A DNA stretch of 54,936 nucleotides from Eubacterium sp. (GTDB taxonomy: Bacteria; Bacillota; Clostridia; Lachnospirales; Lachnospiraceae). This document shows positions 8,507 to 17,976 of this stretch, one piece after another (the first letter of the stretch is position 1; every line of letters begins with the position of its first letter). Both the position numbers and the translations under genes were made by a program. The notes under the pieces were generated by a model. That model made no database searches and was not told where the DNA came from. It saw only the letters and a program-made list of their open reading frames with translations. The stretch is taken from NCBI GenBank assembly GCA_024698965.1, contig JAILQM010000009.1:1-54936 (forward strand), read 5' to 3'.

Positions 8507-10228
8507 ATGGACGTAAAAGAGATTTATAATTCTTGGCTTACAAACCCTTATTTTGATGAGGCCACAAAAGAAGAACTCAAAAAAATAGGGAATGACGAAA
8601 ACGAGATTACCGAAAGATTCTACAAGGATCTTGAGTTTGGCACGGCCGGACTAAGAGGTATCATCGGAGCCGGAACTAACAGGATGAATGTGTATACCGT
8701 AAGAAAGGCAACTCAGGGCCTTGCGAACTACATTCTTAAACAAAACGGACAAAACAGGGGAGTTGCAATCGCCTATGATTGCAGAAATATGTCTCCGGAG
8801 TTTGCAGATGAAGCCGCTCTTACTCTTGCGGCAAACGGTATAAAGGCTTATGTATTTGATGCGTTAAGACCTACACCCGAGCTTTCTTATGCGGTAAGAA
8901 CTCTCGGCTGCATTGCCGGAATAAATGTTACGGCGAGTCATAATCCGCCCGAATACAACGGATATAAGGTTTACTGGGAAGACGGAGCACAGATTACTCC
9001 GCCTCATGATGGCGGAATTATGGATGAGGTAAAAAAGGTTACAGAGTATGAATCCGTAAAGACAATGCCTAAAGACGAGGCCGAAAAAAAGGGCCTGTAC
9101 AATGTTATAGGAAAAGACATTGACGATAAATACATCGAAGAACTTAAAAAACTCGTATCAAATCCTGAGGCGATTGAAAAAGAAAAGGATGACCTTGTTA
9201 TAGTATATTCGCCTCTCCACGGCACGGGAAACATACCTGTAAGAAGAGTACTTAAAGAACTCGGATTTTCAAAGGTTTATGTTGTTAAAGAGCAGGAGCT
9301 GCCGGACGGAAACTTCCCTACGGTAAGTTATCCGAATCCCGAGACAAAAGAAGCTTTTGAGCTTGGACTTAGAGATGCAAAAAAACTTGGGGCGGATCTG
9401 GTGCTTGCCACAGACCCGGATGCCGACAGACTCGGCGTTTATGTAAGAGACGACGCAGGTGAGTATCATTCTCTTACGGGAAATATGTCGGGCTGCCTGA
9501 TAGGAGAATACATCTTAAGCCAAAAAAAGAGTATTCCAAAAGACGGAGCGGTAATTAAATCCATAGTATCGACAAACCTTCTCGATGCTATTGCAAAGCA
9601 TTATAACACCGAGCTTATTGAAGTGCTTACAGGGTTTAAATATATAGGACAAAAGATACTTGAGTTTGAAAAGACAGGTAAAGGAAGCTATCTGTTTGGA
9701 ATGGAGGAAAGCTACGGCTGCCTTCCGGGCACTTATGCAAGGGATAAAGATGCGGTTGCGGCAAGTATGGTACTTTGCGAGGCAGCAGCATATTATAAGT
9801 CCATGGGTAAAAACCTCTGGACTCTTATGACGGAAATTTATGAAAGATACGGATATTATAAGGATGATGTAATCTCCGTAACTCTTGCGGGCAAAGAAGG
9901 GCTTGAAAAGATAGCATATATTATGGACTGCCTTGCAAAGACGACAGAGAGCGAAATCGGCGGATTTAAGACGATTTCAAAAAGAGATTACAATAAGCAG
10001 ACAATAACCGATATAGAGACCCAAAAAGAGTCTCCTACCAATATGCCTAAGTCAAATGTAATCTACTACGATCTTGAGGATAATGCATGGGCGTGTATAA
10101 GACCTTCCGGCACCGAACCTAAAATTAAACTCTATTTCGGAGCAAAAGGAAAAGACGAAAAAGAGGCCGAAAAGTCAATGGAAAAACTCAAAAAAGGAAT
10201 AAATGTTCTTTTTGACAGATATATGTAA
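8507..10228 (+). CDS. Phosphoglucomutase / phosphohexomutase
   Basis: 573 residues behind AAGGAGG. All four alpha-D-phosphohexomutase signatures are present: the phosphoserine loop TASHNPPEYNGYK, the metal loop DPDADR, the sugar loop GMEESYG and the phosphate loop RPSGTEPKIKLY. Length and the N-terminal ELKKIG...RFYKDLEFGTAGLRG match the long PgcA/PGM2-like group, which interconverts glucose-1-phosphate and glucose-6-phosphate; some members prefer pentose or mannose phosphates. It feeds glycogen and surface-sugar synthesis. An 8-bp inverted repeat (10236-10260) follows the stop but lacks a U-tract, so termination there is doubtful. Confidence 0.93.
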   Translation: MDVKEIYNSWLTNPYFDEATKEELKKIGNDENEITERFYKDLEFGTAGLRGIIGAGTNRMNVYTVRKATQGLANYILKQNGQNRGVAIAYDCRNMSPEFADEAALTLAANGIKAYVFDALRPTPELSYAVRTLGCIAGINVTASHNPPEYNGYKVYWEDGAQITPPHDGGIMDEVKKVTEYESVKTMPKDEAEKKGLYNVIGKDIDDKYIEELKKLVSNPEAIEKEKDDLVIVYSPLHGTGNIPVRRVLKELGFSKVYVVKEQELPDGNFPTVSYPNPETKEAFELGLRDAKKLGADLVLATDPDADRLGVYVRDDAGEYHSLTGNMSGCLIGEYILSQKKSIPKDGAVIKSIVSTNLLDAIAKHYNTELIEVLTGFKYIGQKILEFEKTGKGSYLFGMEESYGCLPGTYARDKDAVAASMVLCEAAAYYKSMGKNLWTLMTEIYERYGYYKDDVISVTLAGKEGLEKIAYIMDCLAKTTESEIGGFKTISKRDYNKQTITDIETQKESPTNMPKSNVIYYDLEDNAWACIRPSGTEPKIKLYFGAKGKDEKEAEKSMEKLKKGINVLFDRYM

Positions 10229-10279
10229 ACTTGAACTTGAAAAAATACAGTATTTTCAAGGAAATAAGCGGATTTTGCC

Positions 10280-10308
10280 TTGACAAACAGGGCAAAAAAT
10301 TATATAAA
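10280..10308 (+). promoter_or_regulatory. Strong sigma-A promoter for HU
   Basis: Perfect -35 TTGACA (10280-10285), 17-base spacer, -10 TATAAA (10303-10308). This fits the high expression expected of a nucleoid protein. Confidence 0.85.
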
Positions 10309-10367
10309 TGAATTTGTAAAGAGCGTAACAAACGCGTTTGAATTATGCAGAGGAGGAAATTACAATT

Positions 10368-10643
10368 ATGAACAAAACAGAATTAGTAGCAGCTATGGCT
10401 GACAAGGCAGGTATTTCTAAGAAAGACGCAGGGGCTGCACTTCAGGCATTTACAGATGTTGTTGCAGAAGAACTCAAGAAGGGTGAGAAGATTCAGTTAG
10501 TTGGATTTGGTACATTCGAAGTTTCTCAGAGAGCTGCCAGAGAGGGTAGAAATCCTCAGACAGGTGCTACAATGAAGATCGCAGCATCTAAGGCACCTAA
10601 GTTCAAAGCTGGTAAGGCTTTAAAGGACATCGTAAACAAATAA
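10368..10643 (+). CDS. hup: DNA-binding protein HU
   Basis: 91 residues from the ATG at 10368, chosen because AGGAGG lies at 10351-10356 and because MNKTELVAAMADKAG is the universal HU start; an in-frame ATG at 10338 would add ten untypical residues. The beta-arm signature GFGTFEVSQRAAREGRNPQTG is complete. HU is the abundant histone-like dimer that bends DNA and compacts the nucleoid. It has its own consensus promoter and a strong terminator, so it is mostly monocistronic, with rqcP 67 bases downstream. Confidence 0.97.
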   Translation: MNKTELVAAMADKAGISKKDAGAALQAFTDVVAEELKKGEKIQLVGFGTFEVSQRAAREGRNPQTGATMKIAASKAPKFKAGKALKDIVNK

Positions 10644-10663
10644 TATATTTTGTTAAAAGAATT

Positions 10664-10692
10664 AAAGGCTGTTCTTTTGAACAGCCTTTTCT
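10664..10692 (+). terminator. Intrinsic terminator after HU
   Basis: AAGGCTGTTC and GAACAGCCTT pair around TTTT, followed by TTTTCTT. The rqcP start lies 19 bases beyond, so read-through or a weak internal promoter must feed it. Confidence 0.9.
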
Positions 10693-10710
10693 TAATTGTA
10701 GGAATTTAAT

Positions 10711-10950
10711 ATGAGATTAGACAAATATTTAAAAGTATCGAGACTTATTAAAAGAAGACCGGTAGCCAACGAAGCCTGTGATGCAGGTAGGGTTACGGTG
10801 AACGGAAAAGTGGCAAAAGCATCCGCAAATGTTAAAGAAGGCGATGTGCTTGAGATACAGTTTGGAACAAAAACCGTAAAAGTTGAAATATTGTCGGTAG
10901 CGGAAACCGTCAAAAAGGAAGAGGCGAAAGAACTCTTCAAATATCTCTGA
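10711..10950 (+). CDS. rqcP: S4-domain ribosome quality-control factor RqcP (YabO)
   Basis: 79 residues. MRLDKYLKVSRLIKRRPVAN followed by GRVTVNGKVAKASANVKEGD is a complete S4 RNA-binding domain, with nothing else but a short helical tail. Size and position between HU and divIC match B. subtilis YabO, now RqcP. That protein binds stalled 50S subunits with RqcH and supports C-terminal alanine tailing of nascent chains. Hsp15 is the related proteobacterial protein. In sporeformers yabP and yabQ normally follow; here divIC follows directly. Confidence 0.9.
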   Translation: MRLDKYLKVSRLIKRRPVANEACDAGRVTVNGKVAKASANVKEGDVLEIQFGTKTVKVEILSVAETVKKEEAKELFKYL

Positions 10951-11032
10951 TCTATATATTGTGGTTCTAAAAACAATGCACCACAAATTGTGCGTAGATG
11001 AGAAAAAAATCTGAAAAATTTCTGTATAATTG

Positions 11033-11061
11033 TTGAAATTTACATAATAATCCTGTAAAAT
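11033..11061 (+). promoter_or_regulatory. Promoter of divIC
   Basis: -35 TTGAAA (11033-11038), 17-base spacer, -10 TAAAAT (11056-11061), 42 bases before the ATG. Confidence 0.65.
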
Positions 11062-11102
11062 ACATTTATGTAAACTCTAATAAATAGGGAGAGAACGTAA
11101 GT

Positions 11103-11408
11103 ATGAGCAGGGGAAGAGCCAAAAGCCATAGACAACAGAATAAAGGTGCCTTCTTCAGTGTGGCAGTAATAGTAAGTATACTTCTTGTAGTCTTATCTGT
11201 AAGATGTATGCAGCTTTATGCCAAGGATAATGAGTACGCGCAAAAAGAAGCCGAGCTTAAAGCGCAGTACGAAAGTGAAGTAGATCGCTCGGAAGAGATA
11301 GAAGAATACGAAGAGTATTCAAAGACCGATGACTATATTATAGAAATGGCTAGAGAAAAGCTCGGACTTGTATTTGAAGACGAGAAGATATTCCGTCAGG
11401 AAGATTAG
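11103..11408 (+). CDS. divIC: Septum formation initiator DivIC/FtsB-like protein
   Basis: 101 residues: a basic cytoplasmic N-terminus (1-15), one membrane helix (about 17-34), a charged coiled coil (about 40-75) and the conserved end YIIEMAREKLGLVFEDEKIF, which is typical of the DivIC/FtsB family. It is a bitopic divisome protein that partners FtsL and DivIB at the septum. Its place between rqcP and tilS-hpt-ftsH is the conserved Firmicutes position. GGGAGAG lies just upstream of the ATG. A strong terminator follows. Confidence 0.9.
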   Translation: MSRGRAKSHRQQNKGAFFSVAVIVSILLVVLSVRCMQLYAKDNEYAQKEAELKAQYESEVDRSEEIEEYEEYSKTDDYIIEMAREKLGLVFEDEKIFRQED

Positions 11409-11420
11409 ATAGTAAACGAT

Positions 11421-11456
11421 GACACAGAAAATTAATTTTTTCTGTGTCTTTTTTTT
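11421..11456 (+). terminator. Strong intrinsic terminator between divIC and tilS
   Basis: GACACAGAAAA (11421-11431) pairs with TTTTCTGTGTC ending near 11448, followed by a run of eight or more T. It ends only five bases before the tilS ATG. Confidence 0.92.
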
Positions 11457-11461
11457 AAGAT

Positions 11462-12853
11462 ATGAAAGCTAAAGTAAGAGAATATATAAACAAACATAAA
11501 ATGATAGAAAAGGGCGACAGAGTTCTTTTGGGCTTATCCGGAGGAGCTGATTCTGTCTGCCTTTATTTAGTGCTTGTCGAGCTTATGGAAGAGGTGGGCT
11601 TTGATATAGTCTGCGTCCATATTAATCACGGGATAAGAGGAGAAGAGGCCAAAAGAGACGCTGATTTTTGCGAGAGGCTCTGCAAATCCTTCGGAACGGA
11701 GTTTTTGCTTTATACCTATGATATTCCGGCCTTTGCCAAGGAGAACTCTCTAAGCGAGGAAGAAGCCGGCAGAATCAAAAGATATGAGACCTTTGAAAAG
11801 GTTGCGGAAGAAAAGGGCTGCAGCAAGATAGCAGTTGCCCATCATATGAACGATAACGCCGAAACCATGCTCTTTAATCTTGCAAGAGGAAGCGGAGTTG
11901 CAGGCCTTTGCGCCATGGCACCCGTTACCCAAAATATCATAAGACCTCTTCTTGCCGTAAAAAGGGATGAAATAGAAAAATATCTCGGCAAGATAGGGCA
12001 AACCTACATGACAGACTCGACAAATTTAGATAACGAGTATTCGAGAAACAAAATAAGAAACAGTATTATTCCGGAGCTTGAAAAGTTAAATACTGCTGCG
12101 GTAGAGCATATTAATAAATCCATGGACCTTTTAAGGGAAATGAACGATTATGTTTTAAATGACGCAAACAGGGCAGCTGAAGGCGTTATTACCGAAGAAG
12201 ACGAAGATGAAATAAAAGCCGATATTAAAAAGCTTTTAAATCTTCCTGCTTTTATGAGATTATTTGTCATTAAGATTTTCGTCGAAAAAATAGCCGGGCA
12301 AAAAAAGGACATCTCATTTGTCCATATCGAGGCGGCAGCAGAGCTTTTAAACAAGCAAAACGGAAAGATGGTGAATCTGCCTTATAATGTAAGAGTTTTA
12401 AGAGAATACGACGTTTTAAGGATTACAAGGGTTAAAAAGAATACCGACAAAGAGACCGTAATCGAACTTGGCGGCCTTTTTGAGGGCAAGACAATAACGC
12501 CGAGATTTGCCGGCAGCTCCTATGAGCTTGCGCTGGAAAAGACTTGCGATATGGAGAAAATAATTGCTCAAAATCCATATACTAAATTTGTGGATTGTGA
12601 TAAAATAAGTGACAGCCTTAAAATTCGCCATCCAAAGGCGGGTGATTATCTGGTCATTAACGACAAAGGCGACACAAAAAAATTAAGCCGTCTTTTCATA
12701 GATGAAAAGATCCCGAAGGAGAGTCGGGAGACAATGACGGTTTTTGCCGACGGTGATCATATTATCTGGGCCGTAGGCACAAGGCTTTCGAGCTTTTACA
12801 AAGTATCGGAGGAAACTACAGATATTCTTAAAATATCTCTCACGGAGGAATAA
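11462..12853 (+). CDS. tilS: tRNA(Ile)-lysidine synthase TilS
   Basis: 463 residues. The PP-loop LGLSGGADSVCLY (about 22-34) binds ATP. VHINHGIRGEEAKRDADFCE, AVAHHMNDNAETML and NLDNEYSRNKIRNSIIPEL are the standard TilS N-terminal blocks. The C-terminal tRNA-binding region holds LKIRHPKAGDYLVIN and KKLSRLFIDEKIP. The enzyme attaches lysine to C34 of the CAU-anticodon isoleucine tRNA, which is essential for reading AUA. The ATG lies right after the terminator of divIC and lacks a clear ribosome binding site. The stop is one base before hpt. Confidence 0.95.
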   Translation: MKAKVREYINKHKMIEKGDRVLLGLSGGADSVCLYLVLVELMEEVGFDIVCVHINHGIRGEEAKRDADFCERLCKSFGTEFLLYTYDIPAFAKENSLSEEEAGRIKRYETFEKVAEEKGCSKIAVAHHMNDNAETMLFNLARGSGVAGLCAMAPVTQNIIRPLLAVKRDEIEKYLGKIGQTYMTDSTNLDNEYSRNKIRNSIIPELEKLNTAAVEHINKSMDLLREMNDYVLNDANRAAEGVITEEDEDEIKADIKKLLNLPAFMRLFVIKIFVEKIAGQKKDISFVHIEAAAELLNKQNGKMVNLPYNVRVLREYDVLRITRVKKNTDKETVIELGGLFEGKTITPRFAGSSYELALEKTCDMEKIIAQNPYTKFVDCDKISDSLKIRHPKAGDYLVINDKGDTKKLSRLFIDEKIPKESRETMTVFADGDHIIWAVGTRLSSFYKVSEETTDILKISLTEE

Positions 12854-12854
12854 A

Positions 12855-13382
12855 ATGAGTGACACAATTAGAGTGCTTATAGAGCGCGAAGATGTTGAAA
12901 AAAGGATTCAGGAAATAGCCGATCAGATCAACAAAGACTTTGAGGGAGAGGAAGTTACCCTCATCTGTATTCTTAAAGGAAGTATGTTCTTTACATGTGA
13001 GCTTGCCAAAAGGCTTACGATTCCGGTAATGATTGATTTCATGCAGGCATCAAGCTACGGTGCAGGAACAAAATCAACGGGAGTAATCCAGATTAAAAAA
13101 GAACTTGACGATTCTATAGAAGGCAAGAACGTTATAGTAATAGAAGATATTATCGATTCGGGCAGAACACTTAACTTTTTGCTTAAGGTTTTAAGTGACA
13201 GAGAGCCTAAGTGCTTAAAGCTTTGCACGCTTTTAAACAAGCCTGAAAGAAGAGAAGTAGAGGTGGATGTGGATTATAACGGATTTGATATTCCGGATGA
13301 GTTCGTTGTAGGATACGGACTTGATTATGCACAAAAATACAGGAATCTCCCGTATGTAGGAGTGCTTGAAATTGATGGGTAG
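12855..13382 (+). CDS. hpt: Hypoxanthine phosphoribosyltransferase
   Basis: 175 residues. The PRPP-binding signature VIVIEDIIDSGRTLNFL is complete, and CILKGSMFF and the C-terminal VGYGLDYAQKYRNLPYVGVL are typical of Hpt. It salvages hypoxanthine and guanine to IMP and GMP. ATG follows the tilS stop by one base, with CGGAGGA inside the end of tilS as binding site, so the two are translationally linked. The tilS-hpt-ftsH order is conserved across Firmicutes. Confidence 0.96.
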   Translation: MSDTIRVLIEREDVEKRIQEIADQINKDFEGEEVTLICILKGSMFFTCELAKRLTIPVMIDFMQASSYGAGTKSTGVIQIKKELDDSIEGKNVIVIEDIIDSGRTLNFLLKVLSDREPKCLKLCTLLNKPERREVEVDVDYNGFDIPDEFVVGYGLDYAQKYRNLPYVGVLEIDG

Positions 13383-13391
13383 GAGAAGTTT

Positions 13392-15209
13392 ATGAGAAGA
13401 AGCAGAGGATTTGGGATTTACGCAATAGTTATTTTGGGCATACTTGCTCTTTATTACTTTTTGAACGTAACTCAGCAGAGCGTTACAACAATGACTCTGA
13501 CGCAGTTTGAAGATGCGCTTGAAGAAGGAAATGTAAATTCCGTAATTATTGAGCAGAATGCTCAGACGCCGACGGGTGTTTTAAAAATCACACTTAAAGG
13601 AGACGACGATAATAATTTCGAGCTTAACGTGCCGGATGTAATCACGGCTCAGGAGCTTATGGATGAATATGAGTTTACGGCTTATTATTATCTTGATGTG
13701 CCTCAGGAGAGCTGGTTTGCGGATATGCTTCCGCTTCTTGTGATATTTGCGATAGTATTCATTTTCTTTATCATAATGAATAATCAGGCGGCCGCAAATG
13801 CGGGCGGCGGTTCTAAGATGATGAATTTCGGAAAGAGCCGCGCAAGGATGACAACGGATGAAGATAAGCTTGCAAAGTTTGATGATGTTGCCGGACTTGC
13901 CGAAGAAAAAGAAGAGCTTGAAGAGATTGTGGACTTTTTAAAAGATCCGGAAAAATATATTAACCTTGGCGCAAGAATACCTAAAGGAGTCCTTCTTGTA
14001 GGACCTCCGGGTACAGGTAAAACACTTCTTGCAAAAGCCGTTGCGGGAGAAGCCGGAGTTGCTTTCTTTAGTATTTCGGGTTCCGATTTCGTGGAAATGT
14101 TCGTAGGTGTCGGTGCATCGAGAGTAAGAGACCTTTTTGAAGAGGCAAAGAGAAATTCTCCGTGTATCGTATTTATAGACGAAATCGATGCGGTCGCAAG
14201 ACGCAGAGGAACAGGAATGGGCGGCGGACATGACGAAAGAGAGCAGACCTTAAACCAGATGCTTGTCGAGATGGACGGATTTGGCGAAAATGAAGGCATT
14301 ATCGTTATGGCAGCCACAAACAGAGTGGATATCTTAGATCCGGCCATTATGAGACCGGGAAGATTTGACAGAAGAGTTACTGTCGGCAGACCTGATGTAA
14401 GAGGAAGAGAAGATATCTTAAAGGTACATGCCAAAAACAAACCTCTTTCTGAAGATGTCGATATGGAAAAGATTGCAAGAACGACAGCAGGATTTACCGG
14501 AGCAGATCTTGAAAACCTTCTTAACGAGGCAGCAATCCTTGCCGCAAAGGAAAACAGAGAATATCTCATGCAGGCCGACATTGACAATGCTTTTGTAAAG
14601 GTCGGAATCGGCAAAGAGAAAAAGAGCAAGATTATTTCCGAAAAGGAAAAGAGAATTACGGCTTATCATGAGTCAGGTCACGCGATTTTATTCCATGTTC
14701 TTCCTGATGTGGGACCTGTATATACGGTATCTATCATACCTACAGGCTCGGGAGCTGCGGGTTATACAATGCCTCTTCCGGAAAAGGATGAGATGTTTAT
14801 GACAAAGGGCAAGATGCTTCAGGAGATAATGGTTGACCTTGGCGGACGAATCGCAGAGGAGATTATCTTAGACGATATCACAACCGGAGCTTCTCAGGAT
14901 ATTAAGCAGGCCACACAGCTTGCAAAATCCATGGTTGTAAAATACGGTATGAGCGAAAATATCGGTCTTATAAACTATGACTCTGATGATGATGAGGTAT
15001 TTATCGGACGCGATCTTGCGCATAAAAAGAGCTACGGCGAAAATGTTGCGACAAGAATTGACGATGAAGTTAAGCGCATAATAGATGAGTGCTATGAAAA
15101 GGCAAAGAGCATTATAAACGAGCATATGGATGTTCTTGAGAAGAGCGCAGCGCTTTTACTTGAAAAAGAAAAGATAACAAGAGAAGAGTTTGAGGCTCTT
15201 TTCGAATAA
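13392..15209 (+). CDS. ftsH: ATP-dependent zinc metalloprotease FtsH
   Basis: 605 residues. Two membrane helices (about 9-25 and 112-130) frame an extracytoplasmic FtsH N domain. The AAA+ module has Walker A GPPGTGKT (204-211), Walker [10 protein letters not shown] and the pore motif [11 protein letters not shown]. The second region of homology ends RPGRFDRRV. The peptidase carries HESGH (426-430), the HExxH zinc site. It degrades unassembled membrane proteins and short-lived regulators. Nine bases separate it from hpt, with AGGAGAAG as binding site. It converges with the potassium-channel operon, separated by 18 bases that include a hairpin. Confidence 0.97.
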   Translation: MRRSRGFGIYAIVILGILALYYFLNVTQQSVTTMTLTQFEDALEEGNVNSVIIEQNAQTPTGVLKITLKGDDDNNFELNVPDVITAQELMDEYEFTAYYYLDVPQESWFADMLPLLVIFAIVFIFFIIMNNQAAANAGGGSKMMNFGKSRARMTTDEDKLAKFDDVAGLAEEKEELEEIVDFLKDPEKYINLGARIPKGVLLVGPPGTGKTLLAKAVAGEAGVAFFSISGSDFVEMFVGVGASRVRDLFEEAKRNSPCIVFIDEIDAVARRRGTGMGGGHDEREQTLNQMLVEMDGFGENEGIIVMAATNRVDILDPAIMRPGRFDRRVTVGRPDVRGREDILKVHAKNKPLSEDVDMEKIARTTAGFTGADLENLLNEAAILAAKENREYLMQADIDNAFVKVGIGKEKKSKIISEKEKRITAYHESGHAILFHVLPDVGPVYTVSIIPTGSGAAGYTMPLPEKDEMFMTKGKMLQEIMVDLGGRIAEEIILDDITTGASQDIKQATQLAKSMVVKYGMSENIGLINYDSDDDEVFIGRDLAHKKSYGENVATRIDDEVKRIIDECYEKAKSIINEHMDVLEKSAALLLEKEKITREEFEALFE

Positions 15210-15239
15210 AAAAACGAGGAAGTAATTTTACTTCCTCGT
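15207..15239 (-). terminator. Terminator of the minus-strand channel operon
   Basis: ACGAGGAAGT (15214-15223) pairs with ACTTCCTCGT (15230-15239). The A-run at 15207-15214 gives a U-tract on the minus strand only, so this mainly ends the channel operon. The channel stop codon (15228-15230) lies inside the hairpin. For ftsH on the plus strand it is at best a weak terminator. Confidence 0.8.
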
Positions 15240-16373
15240 AAATATTATAAGCGTGTCGTTTGCTTTTATTACGGTATTTCCGTTTGGCATAAGTGAGCGG
15301 CCGCTTCTTTTTATTGCAACAATATTTGTCTTTTTGGAGATATCGATTTCTCTTATTGCATGGCCGATCCATTCGTGGCCTTCGGTTATCTCTATTTCTT
15401 TAAGACTTACTCCGAGCTGTTCTTTGCCGAAGTTTTTGGCTCCGAATACGAGCTCATCGCCTTCTCTTAGGACCACATCACCTTTCGGTATTATGGCTTC
15501 TTCGTCTCTTTGAATAAAGGCAATTACAAGGCCCTGAGGGGGCTGTATATCTCTTAAGGAGCGGTCCTTCCAGTTGTGCTTTTGATCAATCGTTATTGTT
15601 ATAAACTGCAGGTCGCTTTCACGGGAGATGTATGCCATGCTTTTTGCTCTTGCATAATGCTCGACGAAACCTGCACTTATAATACCGGTTGGGATGGCGA
15701 CAACTCCGACTCCTAAAAAAGCAACTATTATCGCAAGTATCTTACCCGCAAAGGTTATGGGGTAAATGTCTCCGTAGCCGATAGTCAGCATTGCAGATAC
15801 CGACCACCAGATTCCCGAAAACGCATTCTTAAAGGCTTCGGGCTGGGCTTCGTGCTCTGCGGAATACATGCAGATGGATGATGCCATCATAAGTATTATT
15901 ATGATGAGTACCGAAGAAAAAATCTGATCCTTTTTCTCCCAGATTACATCACCTATCAAAGAGAGCGAATCGGTTTTGGGGTTAATCCTAAAGAGGTGAA
16001 AGATTCGCACGACTCTGAGCATTCTAAAGGCCACAAATCCAGAAAGAAAGAAGAACGGAAGAATGGTAAGAAGCTCTATTATTCCGTCTGCCGAAAGGAC
16101 GAATCTTGCGGCGGCGCGTCTTTTGTTTTCTTCGGGATAGAGGTACTCGCTCGTCCATATCCTTAGGGCGTATTCTGCGACGAATATCCACATTGTAATT
16201 ATTTCTATGAATTTAAAAATCGGCATGTACTCGGCGTAGCAGTCGAAAGTCATTAAAAACATAACGGCAATATTTAATATTATGACCACGGTAAGAAAGT
16301 AGTCGAAAAAACTGCTTATCCTATCGTTTTTATTGCCGATTTCCAAAATTTCAAAAACTCTTTTTTTACTCAT
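15228..16373 (-). CDS. Voltage-gated-type potassium channel with two TrkA-C domains
   Basis: 381 residues in a six-helix Kv-like layout. S1 is near 24-43, S2 near 52-72 and S3 near 93-111. An S4-like helix 114-130 carries Arg117, 120, 123 and 129 at roughly three-residue spacing. S5 is near 152-171, the selectivity filter TIGYGD is at 197-202 and S6 is near 209-235. After the pore come two tandem TrkA-C-like domains (about 254-312 and 322-381), with no RCK Rossmann domain before them. TrkA-C domains bind small ligands such as c-di-AMP in some potassium systems; ligand binding here is inference. The gene overlaps the end of dapF by eight bases and is last in the minus-strand operon. Confidence 0.9.
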   Translation of the reverse strand: MSKKRVFEILEIGNKNDRISSFFDYFLTVVIILNIAVMFLMTFDCYAEYMPIFKFIEIITMWIFVAEYALRIWTSEYLYPEENKRRAAARFVLSADGIIELLTILPFFFLSGFVAFRMLRVVRIFHLFRINPKTDSLSLIGDVIWEKKDQIFSSVLIIIILMMASSICMYSAEHEAQPEAFKNAFSGIWWSVSAMLTIGYGDIYPITFAGKILAIIVAFLGVGVVAIPTGIISAGFVEHYARAKSMAYISRESDLQFITITIDQKHNWKDRSLRDIQPPQGLVIAFIQRDEEAIIPKGDVVLREGDELVFGAKNFGKEQLGVSLKEIEITEGHEWIGHAIREIDISKKTNIVAIKRSGRSLMPNGNTVIKANDTLIIFTRK

Positions 16374-17205
16374 CGATATCTATCTCACCATCAAATACAA
16401 CGGTTGCCGGACCGGTCATGTAGACATGGTTATCCTCTTTGTTCCACTCTATTTCGAGATCTCCGCCCAAAAGATGTACGGTTACAAGGCGGTCTGTTTT
16501 TTCGTTAAGAATACAGGCCACGGCCGTAGCACAGGCTCCCGTACCGCAGGCAAGAGTCTCGCCGGAGCCTCTTTCCCAAACTCTCATTTCAATGTTTTTT
16601 CTGTCTGTGACTTTGATAAACTCGGTATTTATCCTGTTTGGAAATCTTTCGTGGTTTTCAAAGTCCGGGCCGATTTTTTCAAGGTCTAAATTTTTCGGAT
16701 CATCCGTAAAAAATATCGCATGAGGATTTCCCATGGATACGCAGGTCATCTTAAGATCTTTGCCGCAGACATTTATATCATCGCCAACTACAGGCGACTT
16801 ATCGCTTATTACCGGGATTTTATCGGCCTCAAGAATAGGCTCTCCCATATCAACTCTTACCTTTACGGCTTTTCCGTTTTCAATCGTAAGATGCAGATAC
16901 TTTATACCGGCAAGGGTTTCTACGGAAATATCGGTTTTATCGGTTAGCTTATAGTCGTAAACATACTTTGCGACACAACGAATGCCGTTTCCGCACATTT
17001 CTCCTCTTGAGCCGTCGGCATTATACATTGCCATTTCAAAGTCGGCTACTTTTGAGGGTTTTATTAAAATAAGTCCGTCCGAGCCTATGCCAAAATGCGG
17101 TCTGCTCACAAACTTTGATACCTCTTCGGGATTTTTGACTTCTTCCGTAAAACAGTTTACGTATACATAGTCATTTCCGAGTCCGTGCATTTTTGTAAAT
17201 TTCAT
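16366..17205 (-). CDS. dapF: Diaminopimelate epimerase
   Basis: 279 residues. [17 protein letters not shown] is the standard start. The two catalytic cysteines sit in [12 protein letters not shown] and [12 protein letters not shown], and GNPHAIFF is also conserved. The enzyme converts LL- to meso-diaminopimelate for lysine and for the peptidoglycan stem peptide, which fits the DAP-type MurE encoded at 34302. Its ATG overlaps the hisA stop (ATGA), so it is translationally coupled to hisA. Confidence 0.97.
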   Translation of the reverse strand: MKFTKMHGLGNDYVYVNCFTEEVKNPEEVSKFVSRPHFGIGSDGLILIKPSKVADFEMAMYNADGSRGEMCGNGIRCVAKYVYDYKLTDKTDISVETLAGIKYLHLTIENGKAVKVRVDMGEPILEADKIPVISDKSPVVGDDINVCGKDLKMTCVSMGNPHAIFFTDDPKNLDLEKIGPDFENHERFPNRINTEFIKVTDRKNIEMRVWERGSGETLACGTGACATAVACILNEKTDRLVTVHLLGGDLEIEWNKEDNHVYMTGPATVVFDGEIDIDE

Positions 17206-17975
17206 CTGTATTTCCTCACTAATTCTTTATATGAAAGACTGCCGCCGAATATGTCAAGGGCAGAGCCTACAGTCACATTAACATTTCCCGAGCCGAAATT
17301 TTTAATTGTCTCTATGTCATCTAAAGATGAGACACCTCCGGCGTAGGTTACCGGTTTTTTGTCATAGGTACTTAAGATTTTAAGAACGTCTTTATCGATG
17401 CCGGCTTTTTTTCCTTCGACATCTGCTGCGTGGATTAAAAACTCGTCAGCATAATCTGTAAGAGAGTCGAGGGTTTTTGTGCTTAAAACCGTATCCGTAA
17501 AGTTTTGCCATCTGTCAGTTACGACATAGTAGTTTTCACCCTTTTTCTTACAGCTAAGGTCGAGAACAATATGCTCTTTTCCAACGGCGGATTTTAATTT
17601 TTCAAGGTTTTTCATATTGATTTTGCCGTCGGAAAAAACATAGGAAGTAACTATTACATGGCTTGCTCCGGCTTTTAAAAACTCTTCGGCGTTATCTGCG
17701 TTTATTCCGCCGCCTATCTGCATTCCCATAGGATAGGCCGAAAGGGCAAAAAGAGCTTGGGCTTTTGTCTTTTCGTAGTACTCGCTTCCGGCCTTGTTAA
17801 GCATTATTATATGGCCGCCTTTAATATTGTCTTCTTTGTACATAAGCGCAAAATAATCCGCAGAATGCTCTGAAACAAAATTAGCCTGCGCACTGCTTCC
17901 GGCATCGCGCAGACTTTGTCCGACAATCTGTTTTACTTTTCCGTTATGTATGTCTATACATGGTCTAAGCTGCAT
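17202..17975 (-). CDS. hisA: HisA isomerase, eukaryotic HIS6 type
   Basis: 257 residues from the ATG at 17973-17975, chosen because GGAAGA lies about six bases before it; a TTG seven codons earlier would sit inside the upstream gene and has no such site. [20 protein letters not shown] resembles the yeast His6 start rather than that of typical bacterial His[21 protein letters not shown] and [14 protein letters not shown] are the paired phosphate-binding half-barrel motifs. It isomerises ProFAR to PRFAR in histidine synthesis. No other his gene is in the window. It follows the TrpR-like gene by one base and overlaps dapF. Confidence 0.88.
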   Translation of the reverse strand: MQLRPCIDIHNGKVKQIVGQSLRDAGSSAQANFVSEHSADYFALMYKEDNIKGGHIIMLNKAGSEYYEKTKAQALFALSAYPMGMQIGGGINADNAEEFLKAGASHVIVTSYVFSDGKINMKNLEKLKSAVGKEHIVLDLSCKKKGENYYVVTDRWQNFTDTVLSTKTLDSLTDYADEFLIHAADVEGKKAGIDKDVLKILSTYDKKPVTYAGGVSSLDDIETIKNFGSGNVNVTVGSALDIFGGSLSYKELVRKYR

Positions 17976-17976
17976 A

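Noticed and set aside
10236..10260. Terminator after the phosphohexomutase gene
   Set aside because: The 8-bp stem is A/T-rich and no U-tract follows, so it is not listed as a terminator.
13784..14629. Long open frame (281 codons) on the minus strand opposite ftsH
   Set aside because: It lies wholly inside ftsH, has no recognisable domain and shows the Ser/Pro/Phe-rich look of an antisense shadow.
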